Source: Macquaria australasica | Lineage: Eukaryota; Chordata; Actinopteri; Centrarchiformes; Percichthyidae | Direction of reading: 5' to 3' | Length of the DNA: 64,000 nt | NCBI GenBank assembly: GCA_005408345.1 | Contig: SEMN01000412.1 | Coordinates: 248,001-312,000 of the forward strand | Shown: positions 12,146 to 23,155 of the stretch, in pieces | Numbering within the stretch: position 1 is the stretch's first letter | Layout: each line of letters opens with the position of its first letter | Notes under the pieces: generated by a model | Database searches by the model: none | Told to the model about the DNA's origin: nothing | What the model saw: only the letters and a program-made list of their open reading frames with translations | Program-made: the position numbers and the translations under genes

Positions 12146-13099
12146 AACGTTTGACAACCTGGGTGTGTGTATGTGGGGGCACACAAAACGCACCCTTCAG
12201 CAAGCCTGAAATCTCAGTTCAGTTTTTAGTTTAAACCCTGCCACGCTGAATGTCACGCTAAACTCTGTTCAGTAATATGGCACAGATCATTCTGTTCCCA
12301 GTTTTTCAGAAAAAGAACAAAACCTAGCTATAAAATTCTGTTAGACTCAAAGACTGTTTCTTGTAGAAGGCGCTCACTGGTCAAATTTCAACGTTGATCA
12401 TCGGTTATTCACCTGTTACCTAAACCGTTTTTGTCCAAACCAAAATGCCACCTTCGTTTTGGCAGCGAGCAGTGTCAAGAGTTGAGATTTTATCGAAATG
12501 GGAGCTGCTGGCTGGATTGCATGAAAGCCAAACTGAAAAAGTGCCCCTTAGTCATGCACTACCAGGTATGTACTTTTCCTGATAAGACAGGCCCCATTAA
12601 ATAGCCTGATTTTTTGAATCACCTTTGGCTTTGACATTCACAGCGTACAGTAGAGAACAGCATGAATTGGTGCTGCTCTTAATTCAAACTACCAAAATTC
12701 AGCCAGATTTCTAAATGGTAGCAAACTATACAGAAAATACCCATGCATATGCCTCCCAATATTCTCTTTAAGACCAAATCATTTATCGTCCCCTTTTTCT
12801 CCAGAAAGTTAGTCCACCTATGCAAGCAGATTTGAAGTTTTTGGTAGTAAATGATACTGCATGTGTGCCTTTTGATAAAGCCAGGGATTTAGGCAACTGA
12901 CACTCCTAACTCCCCACACACACCTACATTCTTGCAAATCAGTTTGCAAACACACAGCAGGATTTTTTCGATCACATTTCTGTACAGCTAAAACACAAAA
13001 CTTTTTCTTTCATACACACCACCAGTCTATTAAGCAATACTGTAGATTATATTCAAACCTGTAGCAGACACTGTGAGTAGAGGTTAGTGTGTAAACTTG

Positions 13100-13190
13100 C
13101 TTTTTTCCCCCCTGCCCTCATCTTCTTCTTTCTTCTATCTTCCTCTTGCCTCCCTCCTCCTTCCCTCTCTCTTTCTCCCTCTTCGCTCTG
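13100..13190. repeat. Polypyrimidine (CT-rich) tract
   Basis: About 90 bases that are almost entirely C and T on the plus strand, with few purine interruptions. Low-complexity sequence. Confidence 0.85.
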
Positions 13191-13326
13191 TGTGTTAGCC
13201 GGTTGCCAAGTGTGAAGAATCTGGGGAATGCAGGATTGCAATGTTCTGATAAAGTTTGCTTTGTTCCCCAAGTGACCTGAGAAAGAGAGAGAGAGAGAGG
13301 CAGAGAGAGAGTAGTACCCATAAGTC

Positions 13327-13347
13327 CACACACACACACACACACAC
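13327..13347. repeat. (CA)n microsatellite
   Basis: About 10 uninterrupted CA units. Confidence 0.9.
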
Positions 13348-14029
13348 GCATACTTGCACATGAGCATCTTGTAGACATGTACAGTAATAGAGACATACTA
13401 TAAATGATGTACTGTTGGATAAGTAGCATTCCTGAAGCATTATCTGTACTGTGCATTGTCAAACCATCCATTAGGCTTATTTACAATAGACCGCCTGGAG
13501 TTAAGAGCGTTCAGACAATACTGGACCAAGAGTCAAGTTCTCTCAAGGCTTGCAAGGATTACTTCAAGGGCATAGCAGAGGTTTGTTATTTCAGTTAGAA
13601 TCTTTCAACTCCGATGTTCTGCCACTTTGTACTGGAGTGGAAGCAGATTGACCATTTGAGTCACAGACGTGAAGTAAATACTAAAATATGAAAGAGGTCC
13701 ACACACAGTAAACAGTTCAAACTAAACTTTTGCTAATGCTTAATCAAAAATTGGGCACAAGCGAAGGTGTTTTAAGTCTGCACTAAGCTGACTCAATTTG
13801 AAACTGCTGTTAACGTGTGTGCACGATGTGTGTCCACAGTATTGTGTTCCCCTTTGTTTTCGTAAAGATGTCCGTTCACTGAAACAACAGTGGGCAAGAT
13901 TACGTCATTGTTTTCCAAAAGCTCAGTTTTCGTTGTCCACACTTTAAGACAAGATTTACATGTTCGGATTTATCCACTCTGTTCCAAAAGCTCTGTCTCT
14001 GAGAAACTGGCTTAGTGTTGACTAGAGTG

Positions 14030-14400
14030 CGGCTTGGGCACATATTTCTGTCCAAACCCGACCCGCGTCCGAGAGAGTTGTAACCGTGCCTGAACCGAAT
14101 CCGACGCAGTTAATGTAAGCTGAAGCAATTTGAAATGCCTCCATACCGTCGATTTCCCTGCTTGGTTTTCGGTAGTTTTTTAAACTTCCCCAATGACAAA
14201 ATTGGTTTGACGTCCTCCATCCTTAGCTAGGCCACATGGATATTTAGCGCCCATGTGTTGCGTTTATGTGTCACATAAATAACAAACCCCAGCACTGAAC
14301 AGGAAGCACCATGTCAAGTATGACGTGACCGAACCCGACCCAAACCTGAACATCATTTCTAAATTTCTGTCCAGCTCGGGTCAAGTATCCACCCTCCACT
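14030..14400. repeat. Teleost interspersed repeat with CCCGACCC motifs
   Basis: This begins with TGTCCAAACCCGACCCG near 14051 and GAACCGAATCCGACGC. It ends with GACCGAACCCGACCCAAACC (14326-14345), then TTTCTGTCCAGCTCGGGTC. Repeated CCCGACCC words at both ends and a CpG-rich character suggest a known fish repeat family. Element class is uncertain and the limits are approximate. Confidence 0.4.
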
Positions 14401-14580
14401 GTGGACGGAGGGCCAAAACACAGAAAAAGAAGCACATTTGTGTACTCCTTTGTGTTCTGTTTTGTTTTCTTTTTGCACAACCTGTCAGGAAAGGAATCTC
14501 CCAGCTCTAGCAGCAATATGATGATCTTTTGCTTTTTTTTAATTCAAAGAAATGCAAAAGTCTCACTCATTGGCAATGTG

Positions 14581-14760
14581 TTTAAAGCAATAGTTTGACA
14601 TTTTGGGAAATATGCTTATTTGCTTTGTGGCGGAGAGTTAAATGAGGAGATCAATACCACTCATGTCTGTAAAATTACCACACAGACTGGAAACAGGGGA
14701 AACTGCTAGCCTGGCTCAGTCCAAAGATAACAAAATCTGCGTATCAGTTAGCACACTGAT
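14581..14760 (+). repeat. Left arm of the long-TIR foldback repeat
   Basis: It starts with TTTAAAGCAATAGTTTGACA, then TTTTGGGAAATATGCTTATT, then CAGACTGGAAACAGGGG, then ACTGCTAGCCTGGCTCAGTC. This is the best-preserved left arm of this family in the window. The inner part and right arm are absent. Confidence 0.75.
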
Positions 14761-16295
14761 CTTAGCATTTACCTCCAAAGCACCACTGTGCATGATTAGT
14801 CTCACAGAACCACTAGCATGACTGTAGACTCACAGCGTTTTTGTTGTATGAGCGAGTTCCTGGTATTCACCTTCATCTGACAGCTTTTGTTGTCTAAACC
14901 TCTGATGATGGCTTGGATCATTTACAGAATAAGATGTGGACTAGGTAGATAGGTTGAGAAACAATGCTAAACCCATGCCATTGCCTCGCCCTTGATCTCA
15001 TTAAACGGACACTAATTTCATTAAACGTTACCAAAGTTACATCTTTGGTGTGCAAGAAGCCATAGAAGCACAAGTTTTTAACTACTGTCTGGTTTTGTGC
15101 AAAGATCTGAGCAAATATCCGCTGTAGATTTGAGGATCCAAATACTGAGGGTCCTGGTTCAATACTATTAAGCTGATCAGCTTAAATTATTGATATGATA
15201 TGAATAAAAGTTTAACTATAAGAATGCGACTCCTGAAACTGACGTGATGCGATCAGCTAGAGAGAAGAGGGATCACTCTGTTGGAGTTGGTGGGAACTAC
15301 AGAAACCCTCAGTGCACTCGCAGTTGTACACTCGTGTTACAGAGAGGAGCGTCTTTCCTCACAAAAGATCTTTGACTGAATACGGAGACCGGCTTGCAGA
15401 GAGCTCACAAATCTGCTAACAGACAGGTTTCGTTTTTGCCTCCCATCAAGGTACTCATGGAGTTAATAACGTGATCGACAGTTTAACCAGCGAAAGCGAC
15501 GGTCAGTGCCGGCTAAAAAAGAGAGTCTAATGTTATTTTGCCAGTGCAGGTGTCAGAATAGGGTCACTTGCACCTGCAGCACATAGCAGGGTGAGGTTGA
15601 CAAAACACAGTAGAGTGAAGAAAGCTTTTGATCAGCTTTATTTTAGCCGATACTGATCTTTAAAGCTTTTACCTCTAACTTCTTAGCCAGGCTTCTACAT
15701 AGTCATTCGGCTATGTCGCAAATGTCAGGATTGCTTTGCAATTCACATGTTAGTTAGTACATGTTGGTTTAAAAGTGTTGCTTTCTTTACAGTTGCTTGA
15801 CACTCTTTGTTAGTGGAGTAGAGGGAGGGAACCGGGGGAGAAAAGGCATTCCTGTCACTATCTCGGCACCGGACATACATGTGATTACATGCTCTCTATC
15901 TCTTTCACTCCAACTCGATCACACACATACACACCCACTCTCATGCGCATGCATACAAAGACATGCAAACTCTTATACATACACATGCACTGTTCTGTCT
16001 TTCTCTGACACACACACACACTCAAAAGAACTTTATAAAGGCTCACTTGTGGGTCCCATGCCGTCCTCCAAGCAGGAAGACAAAGGTGTGTGAAGGAGAG
16101 TTTGTATTATAAATGGATATAGGCAATGCAATTTCACTTTGTGTGTGTGTGTGTCTGATAATATAAATATAATGTGGATGAGAAATGCAGAGGGAGAGGA
16201 AGAAACAGGAAGTGAGCGTTTGGGTTGGGGGAGCAGGGTCAGAAAGGGCACTAAGGGAGTCGTCCACAGTAATTTGCGTGTGAAGAAGTAATTAG

Positions 16296-16326
<31 letters not shown>

Positions 16327-18317
16327 CGCGCAGGCGGGTGCGCGTGCGTATGCTGATCCGTGGGAGTGTGTATGATGGCTAAACAGAAAGGCTGAGTTGT
16401 ATTTACATGGTGTGTGTGGGTTGGGAGTTAAGGATGTGGAATGTCACATGCTGATAGAATGCTTACTGGACAACAAAGCCAGGGAAAGAAAACATAGTAG
16501 AAACCATTAACTTTGCTGGTCACTGCTCAGCACCAAGTCTGTACTGTTAAACAGAGAGTGAAGGCCGCTCTCTAATGCTGACGTGTATGTGAACAGAACA
16601 CCAACCTGCTGCTTTTGTGTTGCAGTCAGCAGTCATAGACTTTTGCAGTTAAGTCACATACCTCGAAAGTTTACATGACGTTTTAAATTCATCAGCAGAA
16701 ACCTTAGACACTGCACAGTTGTGTGTGTGTGTGCTACTTTTAATTCCTTGTTTCTGATTGTCTTCATCTCGAGAAAAGAAAGATACTGATACTTGAAGTC
16801 TGGAATTGCTTCAAGGACTACTTTAGTTAAGCTAACGTTAATTCATAAATAGAGTTCACCCAACCCTTACCCTGACAAATGAGAAAAAAATAAACAAAAC
16901 TCAAATGGTTTCATGCACGCATACTAAACTTAATTTTTAATTTTATTTTTAGACATAATTGACAGACTGGGTGTGCCTTTAGATTTGTCACTGGAATATT
17001 CAGTAGTTGTAAAAAGTGAAGAATTGATGTTTTAATAATATAGCTATAATGAAGTCTGATACGAAGGACTTATTTTTGATTTAATTTTAGTTCATCTAAA
17101 TGACTATGAATATGTTATTCAGCCCAAATGGAGTGATGAAGCCAGGTTAGATAGATTTCACTTCTTGTGCGTTGGTAGGAGGTATTGAGGCTTAAATGAA
17201 GTATGTTTTGAAGTGATTGCTGCTTACTTTTTCCACCTCAGCCCCACCCAGATTTTATGACTTTTGACCAAAGTTGGTCAATGATTGAAATCTATGGGTG
17301 ATGACAAAAGATGCTGAGCCGTTAATATTCTACAGTGTATGTTTAGCTCTAGCTCCTTAGCGCCATAGCCTTGCTAATTTTATAAAGCCCTAACCCCTTA
17401 AGTCCTCGTTATGTTAGCTCCAAATGTAGCCCCTTTTGAAAAACCTGTTAGCCAGCCAGCTAACATTAACATAAACGTTTAGAACCCTCACTCTGACAAG
17501 ATATGAATGTGTATTTATTTTTCTATTTTTATTTGTTTGAACATTAGAAAATACAATTATTATAAGAGATATTCGTACACAAAGACATATACTCAGATAT
17601 ACATGAATTTAAAATAATCAGAAGCTTGTGCAGGAGAGGTAGGGAGCTAAAACCTTATACAAAGACCCCGCCTAAAAACTCAAGATAAACAAATGTACTA
17701 TAAATAGAAAAAAAGGGATAGGCTACTACAAAATAAAGATAAAAAGAAAAGTATATGTATATATTATGGTATTGAAACTGATAGATTTGGAGCCTTACAT
17801 TAAAAAGCACAGTGCAGTATGTCAGATTTGTGAAGGACGGCACCAGTATAATTTTACAGTCCTCCTGTACTGTTGTGTGATGATGGATTATGCCTCTCAA
17901 GCAAGAAGCGGGCATCTGGTAGTTTGAGAATAAGAACAGACAGTAGAAAGACTAGAAGCGACACAGACAGGAGGTGTCAGCTGTGTTTTCTTTGACTCCG
18001 GGTTGGCAGAGGGACAGAAGCTACATTTTTCCAACAGAGTTCTGTAATTCTGTTCTCTCATGTCGATACTGTATGAGTGTATCCATTCTTCTATTGTTAC
18101 AAGCTATAAGATATTGTGTATAAGATAGGTGGTCATAAGATATTCAAATGATGGTGATGATGCTTGTGGGTGTGTGCACTCCAAGAAATGTCCATGTTTT
18201 TCAGTTTTTTACAGTTTTATTTCAACAGGTGGAAATATCTCACATCAGTGCTAGACATTTTTAATTGTTTGACGAAATAAAATGGTCAGATGGACTTTTA
18301 TTGCAGTGTAGTGCAGG

Positions 18318-18320
<3 letters not shown>
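14761..18320. other. Intergenic stretch upstream of the mir-30 genes
   Basis: No protein gene supported. Several CA-rich frames (15797-16093 plus, 16033-16267 minus) are low-complexity artefacts. The interval includes an alternating purine-pyrimidine tract at 16296-16331. If the two mir-30 hairpins share a primary transcript, part of it should cross this interval, but no exon can be drawn from sequence alone. Confidence 0.4.
16296..16331. repeat. (GT)n(CG)n alternating purine-pyrimidine tract
   Basis: About 12 GT units run directly into about 6 CG units, 36 bp of strict alternation. Such tracts are the classic Z-DNA-prone composition. Confidence 0.9.

Positions 18321-18361
<41 letters not shown>
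18321..18361. repeat. (GT)20 microsatellite just upstream of the mir-30 hairpin
   Basis: Twenty uninterrupted GT units. The tract ends about 30 bp before the base of the mir-30a/e stem. Confidence 0.95.
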
Positions 18362-18390
18362 CATAGGTGCTGTATCCTCTCCAGGCTGGT

Positions 18391-18478
18391 TGGCAGTCAG
18401 GGCTACTGTAAACATCCTTGACTGGAAGCTGGTGTTAGGTTCTGGGGCTTTCAGTCGGATGTTTGCAGCAGCCAACTG
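18391..18478 (+). ncRNA. mir30a: microRNA precursor, mir-30a/e type
   Basis: The 5' arm mature sequence at 18407-18428 begins TGTAAACATCC and continues TTGACTGGAAG. This is miR-30 seed GTAAACA, with T at position 12 as in miR-30e-5p (miR-30a has C). The 3' arm at 18448-18469 begins CTTTCAGTCGGATG and ends TTTGCAGC, as in miR-30a-3p (miR-30e-3p has TTTACAGC). The arms pair through GGCTACTGTAAAC with GTTTGCAGCAGCC, and the lower stem through GGCAGTC with AACTGCT; the loop is about 19 nt. The mature RNA guides Argonaute repression of mRNAs in the cytoplasm. Placement beside mir-30c and ogfrl1, on the strand opposite ogfrl1, matches human MIR30A at 6q13. The mir-30a name therefore rests on synteny plus the 3' arm; by 5' arm alone it would be called mir-30e. 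Confidence 0.95.
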
Positions 18479-21253
18479 CTAGTACCATCGCTACACTTCA
18501 CCTGCTGTATGCCGTCACTTGTGAAGTGCACTGACCTGTAAGTGTAAGTATAGTGACAGTTCATTCAAAGAATGGTTACATAAAAAAATAATTTGGTTAA
18601 TGAAAATCTACAGTTTATTACAACCTGGGTTTTATTTCCGTACCTCTTCCCATTGGTTATGATAACATTGCACTCACAAAAGTAATTGCTTAGATCTCGG
18701 AACAAAGCGACACCGTGAGTGCGTGCGACTACGGCAAATAGGGTTGGTGAAAGTTGAAGAAGGAAGTCGGGCTGTAAGCTGTGGTGGATGTTTACGTTGG
18801 ACAGTTTGGGTGATCATTTTACAGTTCGCCTTCGTTTTCTCTTCCAAATAAATATGACTAAAATGGCTTGTGTACCACTCGTGTTTTTTGCCCTATTGGA
18901 CCATTTTTTAACTCCACGTTCCGACATCTCAGCAATTACTTTGTTGAGTACCAGTAACAGCTGGTGGTTATTTACCTAGGCGGGGCTACAGGCACTGCTT
19001 ACATACTCGCAATGTTATTGTCTAGCTTTGTGTACTAACTTTGACTCCAACTATAGAAGACATACAGTACATACTTACATATATTATCTTGCCATTGAGT
19101 GCTCAATTTTGTCACGTTTTTGCCATCTGCTTGACTGGACCAGTGGAGCTGGCTAATATTGTGGTAACGCTGTACTGTATGTAGGTGTGTCCTACTGGGC
19201 GACCGTGTAAACAGGAAGAAGTTTAAAATAAAGTTGTGTGCCCCCCTTGTATGGATAACACAAATACTAGACCTAATTTAATACTTCTTGCACTTCTTAA
19301 AGAGTGGATTAATGCGACTAAAAGTCTCTGCTTCTTTAACAATTATTGACAGCGTGGTAAATGCAAACACAGACAGCCTCCCTTGTGTGAGGTCCTGACT
19401 GGCTACTCAGCCAATCACTCATGAATCCCATTGTTTTATTGGGTTATTGGTTTTACTTGTATTAGATGGAGGCTGGGTCAGGAGCAAGCTAGTGCTGAAT
19501 TAGTGTGTACTGGACGGCGAGAGAGAATACAAAATAGACTATATTTTTGCGGTTTATTTCATACTGTATAACTTCATTTGAATTAATATTAAAATGCTTA
19601 AAATGTAAAAACTCATTCATTTGCTCAATTCAAATATTTAATAATGATTTATTAAGCTGTCTGACCCTGAATTAAGCTTAGTGGCTGGTGATGCACCACA
19701 CGTGTGCCCTCTGTTGGCCACCACTGGTGAGTACAATGTTATCATAACCTATAAAACCGTTGGCACAAGCTACAAAAATGAAACCAGTGTTGTAGTAAAG
19801 GGTAGTTTTTCTCTAATCACTAGGTCGCTCTGCTGCAAACAAATAGCAGCTAATGCTTACATATACCCAGGAATACACAAAGTCAAGGGCTTAAGATGGC
19901 TCCTAACACTAGGAACTTTACATTGTTGTCCATGTATACTGCGATGCACCGTCATCGTCATGCAAATGTTAATTGGAATATTTTGGTTTAAGTAAGTGAT
20001 TGGCAAAACTTTTCAGCTTGTAACAAGTACAAGTGACATTCATTGCCCCAATCACAGTCACAATAAATGCTTGAATGAACTTGTGCCTTTCAAAACTGAG
20101 AAAAGTTGCACAAGTTGCGTGGCTGTTGGTGACAAAAACTTAATCTAATCATGGGGGATGACTCGGGTCATAGCAAAAGTAAATGTGTACCAATGGAACA
20201 AAGCAAGAATCACAGAAAAACTGTAGGGAGGAAAAAGGAGTGTGATTCTTGATTCGTGTGAGTGTGAAACGGCTGGCAGTGATAGTTGTCTCCATTCAGG
20301 CCATTCAGTTCCCAGTGGATAGGAGCGGCTTCATCCTCTCCTGGGAGATGAGGACAGGGGAGGAGGGGAAAGGAATGGCAGGAGAAAGGGAAAGAGGAGC
20401 AAGATGGGAGGAAGGAGAAAGTGAGGGAGATGAGGTGAGAATGAACATGTGTGAGAAGTGAAATGGTCATTCCTGAATAGTTTGGTACTGACCCCCCCCC
20501 CGTCCCCGTCAGCTGAGCTGAAGGGAAGTGGGTGTAACATACACTACAAGACCACAGACAGGGAAGGAAGGAAGGAAGGAGGCATTCTAATATTACAGAC
20601 TCCCCCACCCCCACATTCATCATACCATGAATGAAAACATGCTGTGCTTCTTGCAGTTTCTGTCTAAACAGTCACAGCGTTCCTTCCTTGGTGCTGGAAA
20701 ACCCTGGAAATACAGTTCAGCTCTCAAAAGCTCCTCTACATGGAAAGAGGCCGTCAAACCAAGCAGCTTATGGTGCAGCAGTATATTTGCTGCTTATACA
20801 GTATTTAGATGTAAATGCATTCCATATCAGTTTATTTGAAAAGAAATAATGTCTCAGAAATGTAAATTTAGGTCTAGAGGTGTGTTTGCTCATGGTCTTC
20901 TCAGTGATGATCCTGTTTGGCAACATTAATGATACTGATGTCATACCAAGAATTAACGTAATACTTTAATAGTGTTAACATGGACAAATTGGACCTTTTC
21001 ATTTGTGGTCCTCACAACATTGAATAAATATATAGAAACACCAGTGTGTCTTTCTAGAAACAGCAGACAACTTTCTATTGAAGAAACAGATCCAATGAAA
21101 ACTGTTGACAATAATGTCTGAAAATGAAATTTTTCAATGCAGTGGGCACCTCAAACAAAATTCCATTCAGCTCCATTGCATTGGGGGAGAGGCAGACATT
21201 TCTGGTTAATATTTCAAAACCTGGGCAAATATAATGGGTATATACCACTGGAC
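18479..21253. other. Sequence between the mir-30a/e hairpin and a hAT-like repeat
   Basis: No protein gene supported. A purine-rich tract lies at 20335-20450 and a (GGAA)n run at about 20561-20580. The plus frame at 19681-19995 has no recognised domain. If the two microRNAs are cotranscribed this is transcribed spacer. Confidence 0.45.
20335..20450. repeat. Polypurine tract
   Basis: About 115 bases dominated by G and A on the plus strand (GGAGGGGAAAGG, GGAGAAAGGGAAAGAGG). Low complexity. It generates two spurious proline/serine-rich minus-strand frames. Confidence 0.8.
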
Positions 21254-21581
21254 CACTGGTTCCCAACATGGGGCTCGGGACCCCACTGAGGGTCGCTAAG
21301 ATAAATCTTTAGATTCACAAGGAGATTGGCAGCATAGGGAAGCAGACAAAAAATATTTTTGCGACACAAAATTCAGATTACCTTTTCAGAATTTTCTCTA
21401 CTATTTGCTTGTTGAATAATTTGAACTCTTCATTACTGAATTATTTAACCTCTTCAGGCCTCTAAAAATGAAACAGATAAAACTAGTGAAAAATCACTTT
21501 TTGATTAAGCTGGTCAAAACTCCTAGGCATACACGAGTAGACAATACTTCATTTTAAGACCAAGAAGGTTGGGAACCAGTG
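21254..21581. mobile_element. Non-autonomous hAT-like element (MITE)
   Basis: Terminal inverted repeats CACTGGTTCCCAAC at the left end and GTTGGGAACCAGTG at the right end enclose 328 bp with no coding sequence. CAGTGGTTCYCAACC-type termini followed by GGGACCCC are typical of hAT (Charlie-like) non-autonomous elements. The expected 8-bp target duplication is not convincing (about 4 of 8 positions), so the element is old or has slightly different ends. Confidence 0.6.
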
Positions 21582-21837
21582 CATGAGAGGTATGTCTGAA
21601 AGTATTACATATTTTTTATTTAATTTGGTTGAACTGACTGTTACAGTACAGTATATGCAATACAGAACACAGATATTTCAGTATCAAATTTTGGTGTAAA
21701 ATTAACCTACAGTATGTCTTCTCGATCTATCTTCACACCGCCTTCTGTTTCAAAGACATTCTCAGGTCTTAAATGTGCTTTAGAATTTGAACAGTAGTAT
21801 CAACTAACTTCATACACACTGTAAAGTTGCCCTTTGA

Positions 21838-21930
21838 CCTCTGAGTTCCAGGAAGTGTAAACATCCTACACTCTCGGCGTCCGCCACCTGGTGGCCGGGA
21901 GTGGGACTGTTTGCACTGCCTGGCTCAGGA
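21838..21930 (+). ncRNA. mir30c: microRNA precursor, mir-30c
   Basis: The mature 5' arm at 21856-21878 begins TGTAAACATCCTACACTCTC, the diagnostic miR-30c sequence, and ends GGC instead of the usual AGC (position 21 A to G). The 3' arm at about 21895-21916 reads CCGGGAGTGGGACTG then TTTGCAC. It pairs CTCTCGGC with GCCGGGAG and GTGTAAAC with GTTTGCAC. The lower stem is long: CTGAG and CCAGG before the mature arm pair with CCTGG and CTCAG after it. The apical loop is short (GTCCGCCACCTGGTG). It lies 3.4 kb downstream of the mir-30a/e hairpin on the same strand, probably in one primary transcript, and between that hairpin and ogfrl1, as in human (MIR30C2). The host transcript is not visible. Confidence 0.95.
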
Positions 21931-22199
21931 ACTCAACTAGCAGCTGGGGAGGAACGGTCTATTTAAATTTTCTGTCACTTCACATTTCAGTGCAGAATAC
22001 AGACATCATACTTTTTCACATAATATAATTTATCCACTACATTTTGTTACTGTTATTTCACTTAAATCCTCCAACCAAAACACAAGGATACTGTATGACG
22101 CAGGTATGTTTTTACTTCCCTAATAACCTGAGTTACTGTAATTCTTCCATTGCAAATTCAACTTTTAAGTGTGCCCCCCTGTTTTTCTGTGAGAATAAA

Positions 22200-23155
22200 T
22201 GTTGGAGGATTAAACCACATTTTTACCTTCTTGTGCGAATGAACAAAGTGAAAATGTGTAAAGATCTTGGTTTCCTTACATATACACAATTGTATAAGTC
22301 TTGTATGCCCTGTTTCAGATTATGCTGCTGGTGTCTGGGGTTTTAATGAACATGCAACATCTAACACAGTTCAGTATGGGGCCGTTCTATCGTTAGACTT
22401 ATAAATATGCCTGAGCATAGACTCACTCGGAGGATATTTAACCGGGAGATTTCTAATGAATACGCCTGGGCCAGTGAGGTACAGTTATTGTTTTCGATGA
22501 CTGAGCTATCATTTATTTTTCAAAATGGATTAAGATGTCATATTAGGGACATTCGAAATAAACTGTTCCTTTTGTACAAAGATAGATGGTCTGTTGACAT
22601 ATGGCATAAACCCAAATTAAGAACATATTGTTTGATAAAAAATAGTTACAATACAGAACCTTATGTTATGAAAAATGTATCCAAATCGCAAAGATCACTC
22701 TGTGCACAATTACGTTCAGGTACACTACCACTAGCAATTGAAACAGGCAGGTTTAGGGGGGTCTTAGAAGATGATAGACTCTGCTTGTTGTGTGATTTGG
22801 GTGAAAATGAAAATGAGATTCATTTTATGTTCTATTGTCCCTTGTATGACGAAATGAAGGATGTACTCTTTAGTAGAATGATTTCGATTCATGATGATTT
22901 CTTATGTTTAGATGATTATGAAAGACTTGAATTGTGCTTTAGAAAAGGAACCTTTTTATTGTTGCTAGCTTCATTTGTAAAGCTTGGGAGAAAAGAAAAT
23001 CTACCTTGTATATATGAAGCAGAGGTTGTAATGTTATGATTTTTATGTCTATACACACAATGCAAGTATGTATGAACAGTGTCTTATAAGTCCATGGGGG
23101 CTGGGCACCTTGAGTGCATGACACTATAACAAAATTAAATCAAATCAAATGATGT
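22200..23155 (+). mobile_element. 3' end of a non-LTR retrotransposon (LINE), internally deleted
   Basis: A 210-codon open frame (22407-23039) carries the C-terminal part of a LINE polyprotein, including a CCHC-type motif LCLLCDLGENENEIHF...C spaced C-x2-C-x9-H-x4-C. Just upstream, in other frames, are FLTYTQLYKSCMP and a YAAGVWGF motif (about 22318-22345) typical of the region after the reverse transcriptase. The block that normally lies between GVWGF and NMPEHRLTRR is missing, so there is an internal deletion plus frameshifts. The 3' end is an AAATTAAATCAAATCAAAT simple tail (23132-23150). It is not functional: no catalytic domain remains. Confidence 0.85.

Larger units (their letters stand above)
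12146..14029. other. Intergenic stretch, no gene seen
   Basis: No supported gene. It includes a polypyrimidine tract (13100-13190), a GA run (about 13281-13310) and an AC microsatellite (13327-13347). These create several long but meaningless open frames on the minus strand. Confidence 0.45.

Noticed and set aside
13053..13471. Three overlapping minus frames of 81-117 codons
   Set aside because: They read through a CA microsatellite and a polypyrimidine tract in all three frames, which marks low complexity, not coding.
18251..18475. Minus-strand 74-codon frame over the mir-30 hairpin
   Set aside because: It includes a Thr-His run from the GT microsatellite and the reverse of the microRNA stem; it is not a protein.
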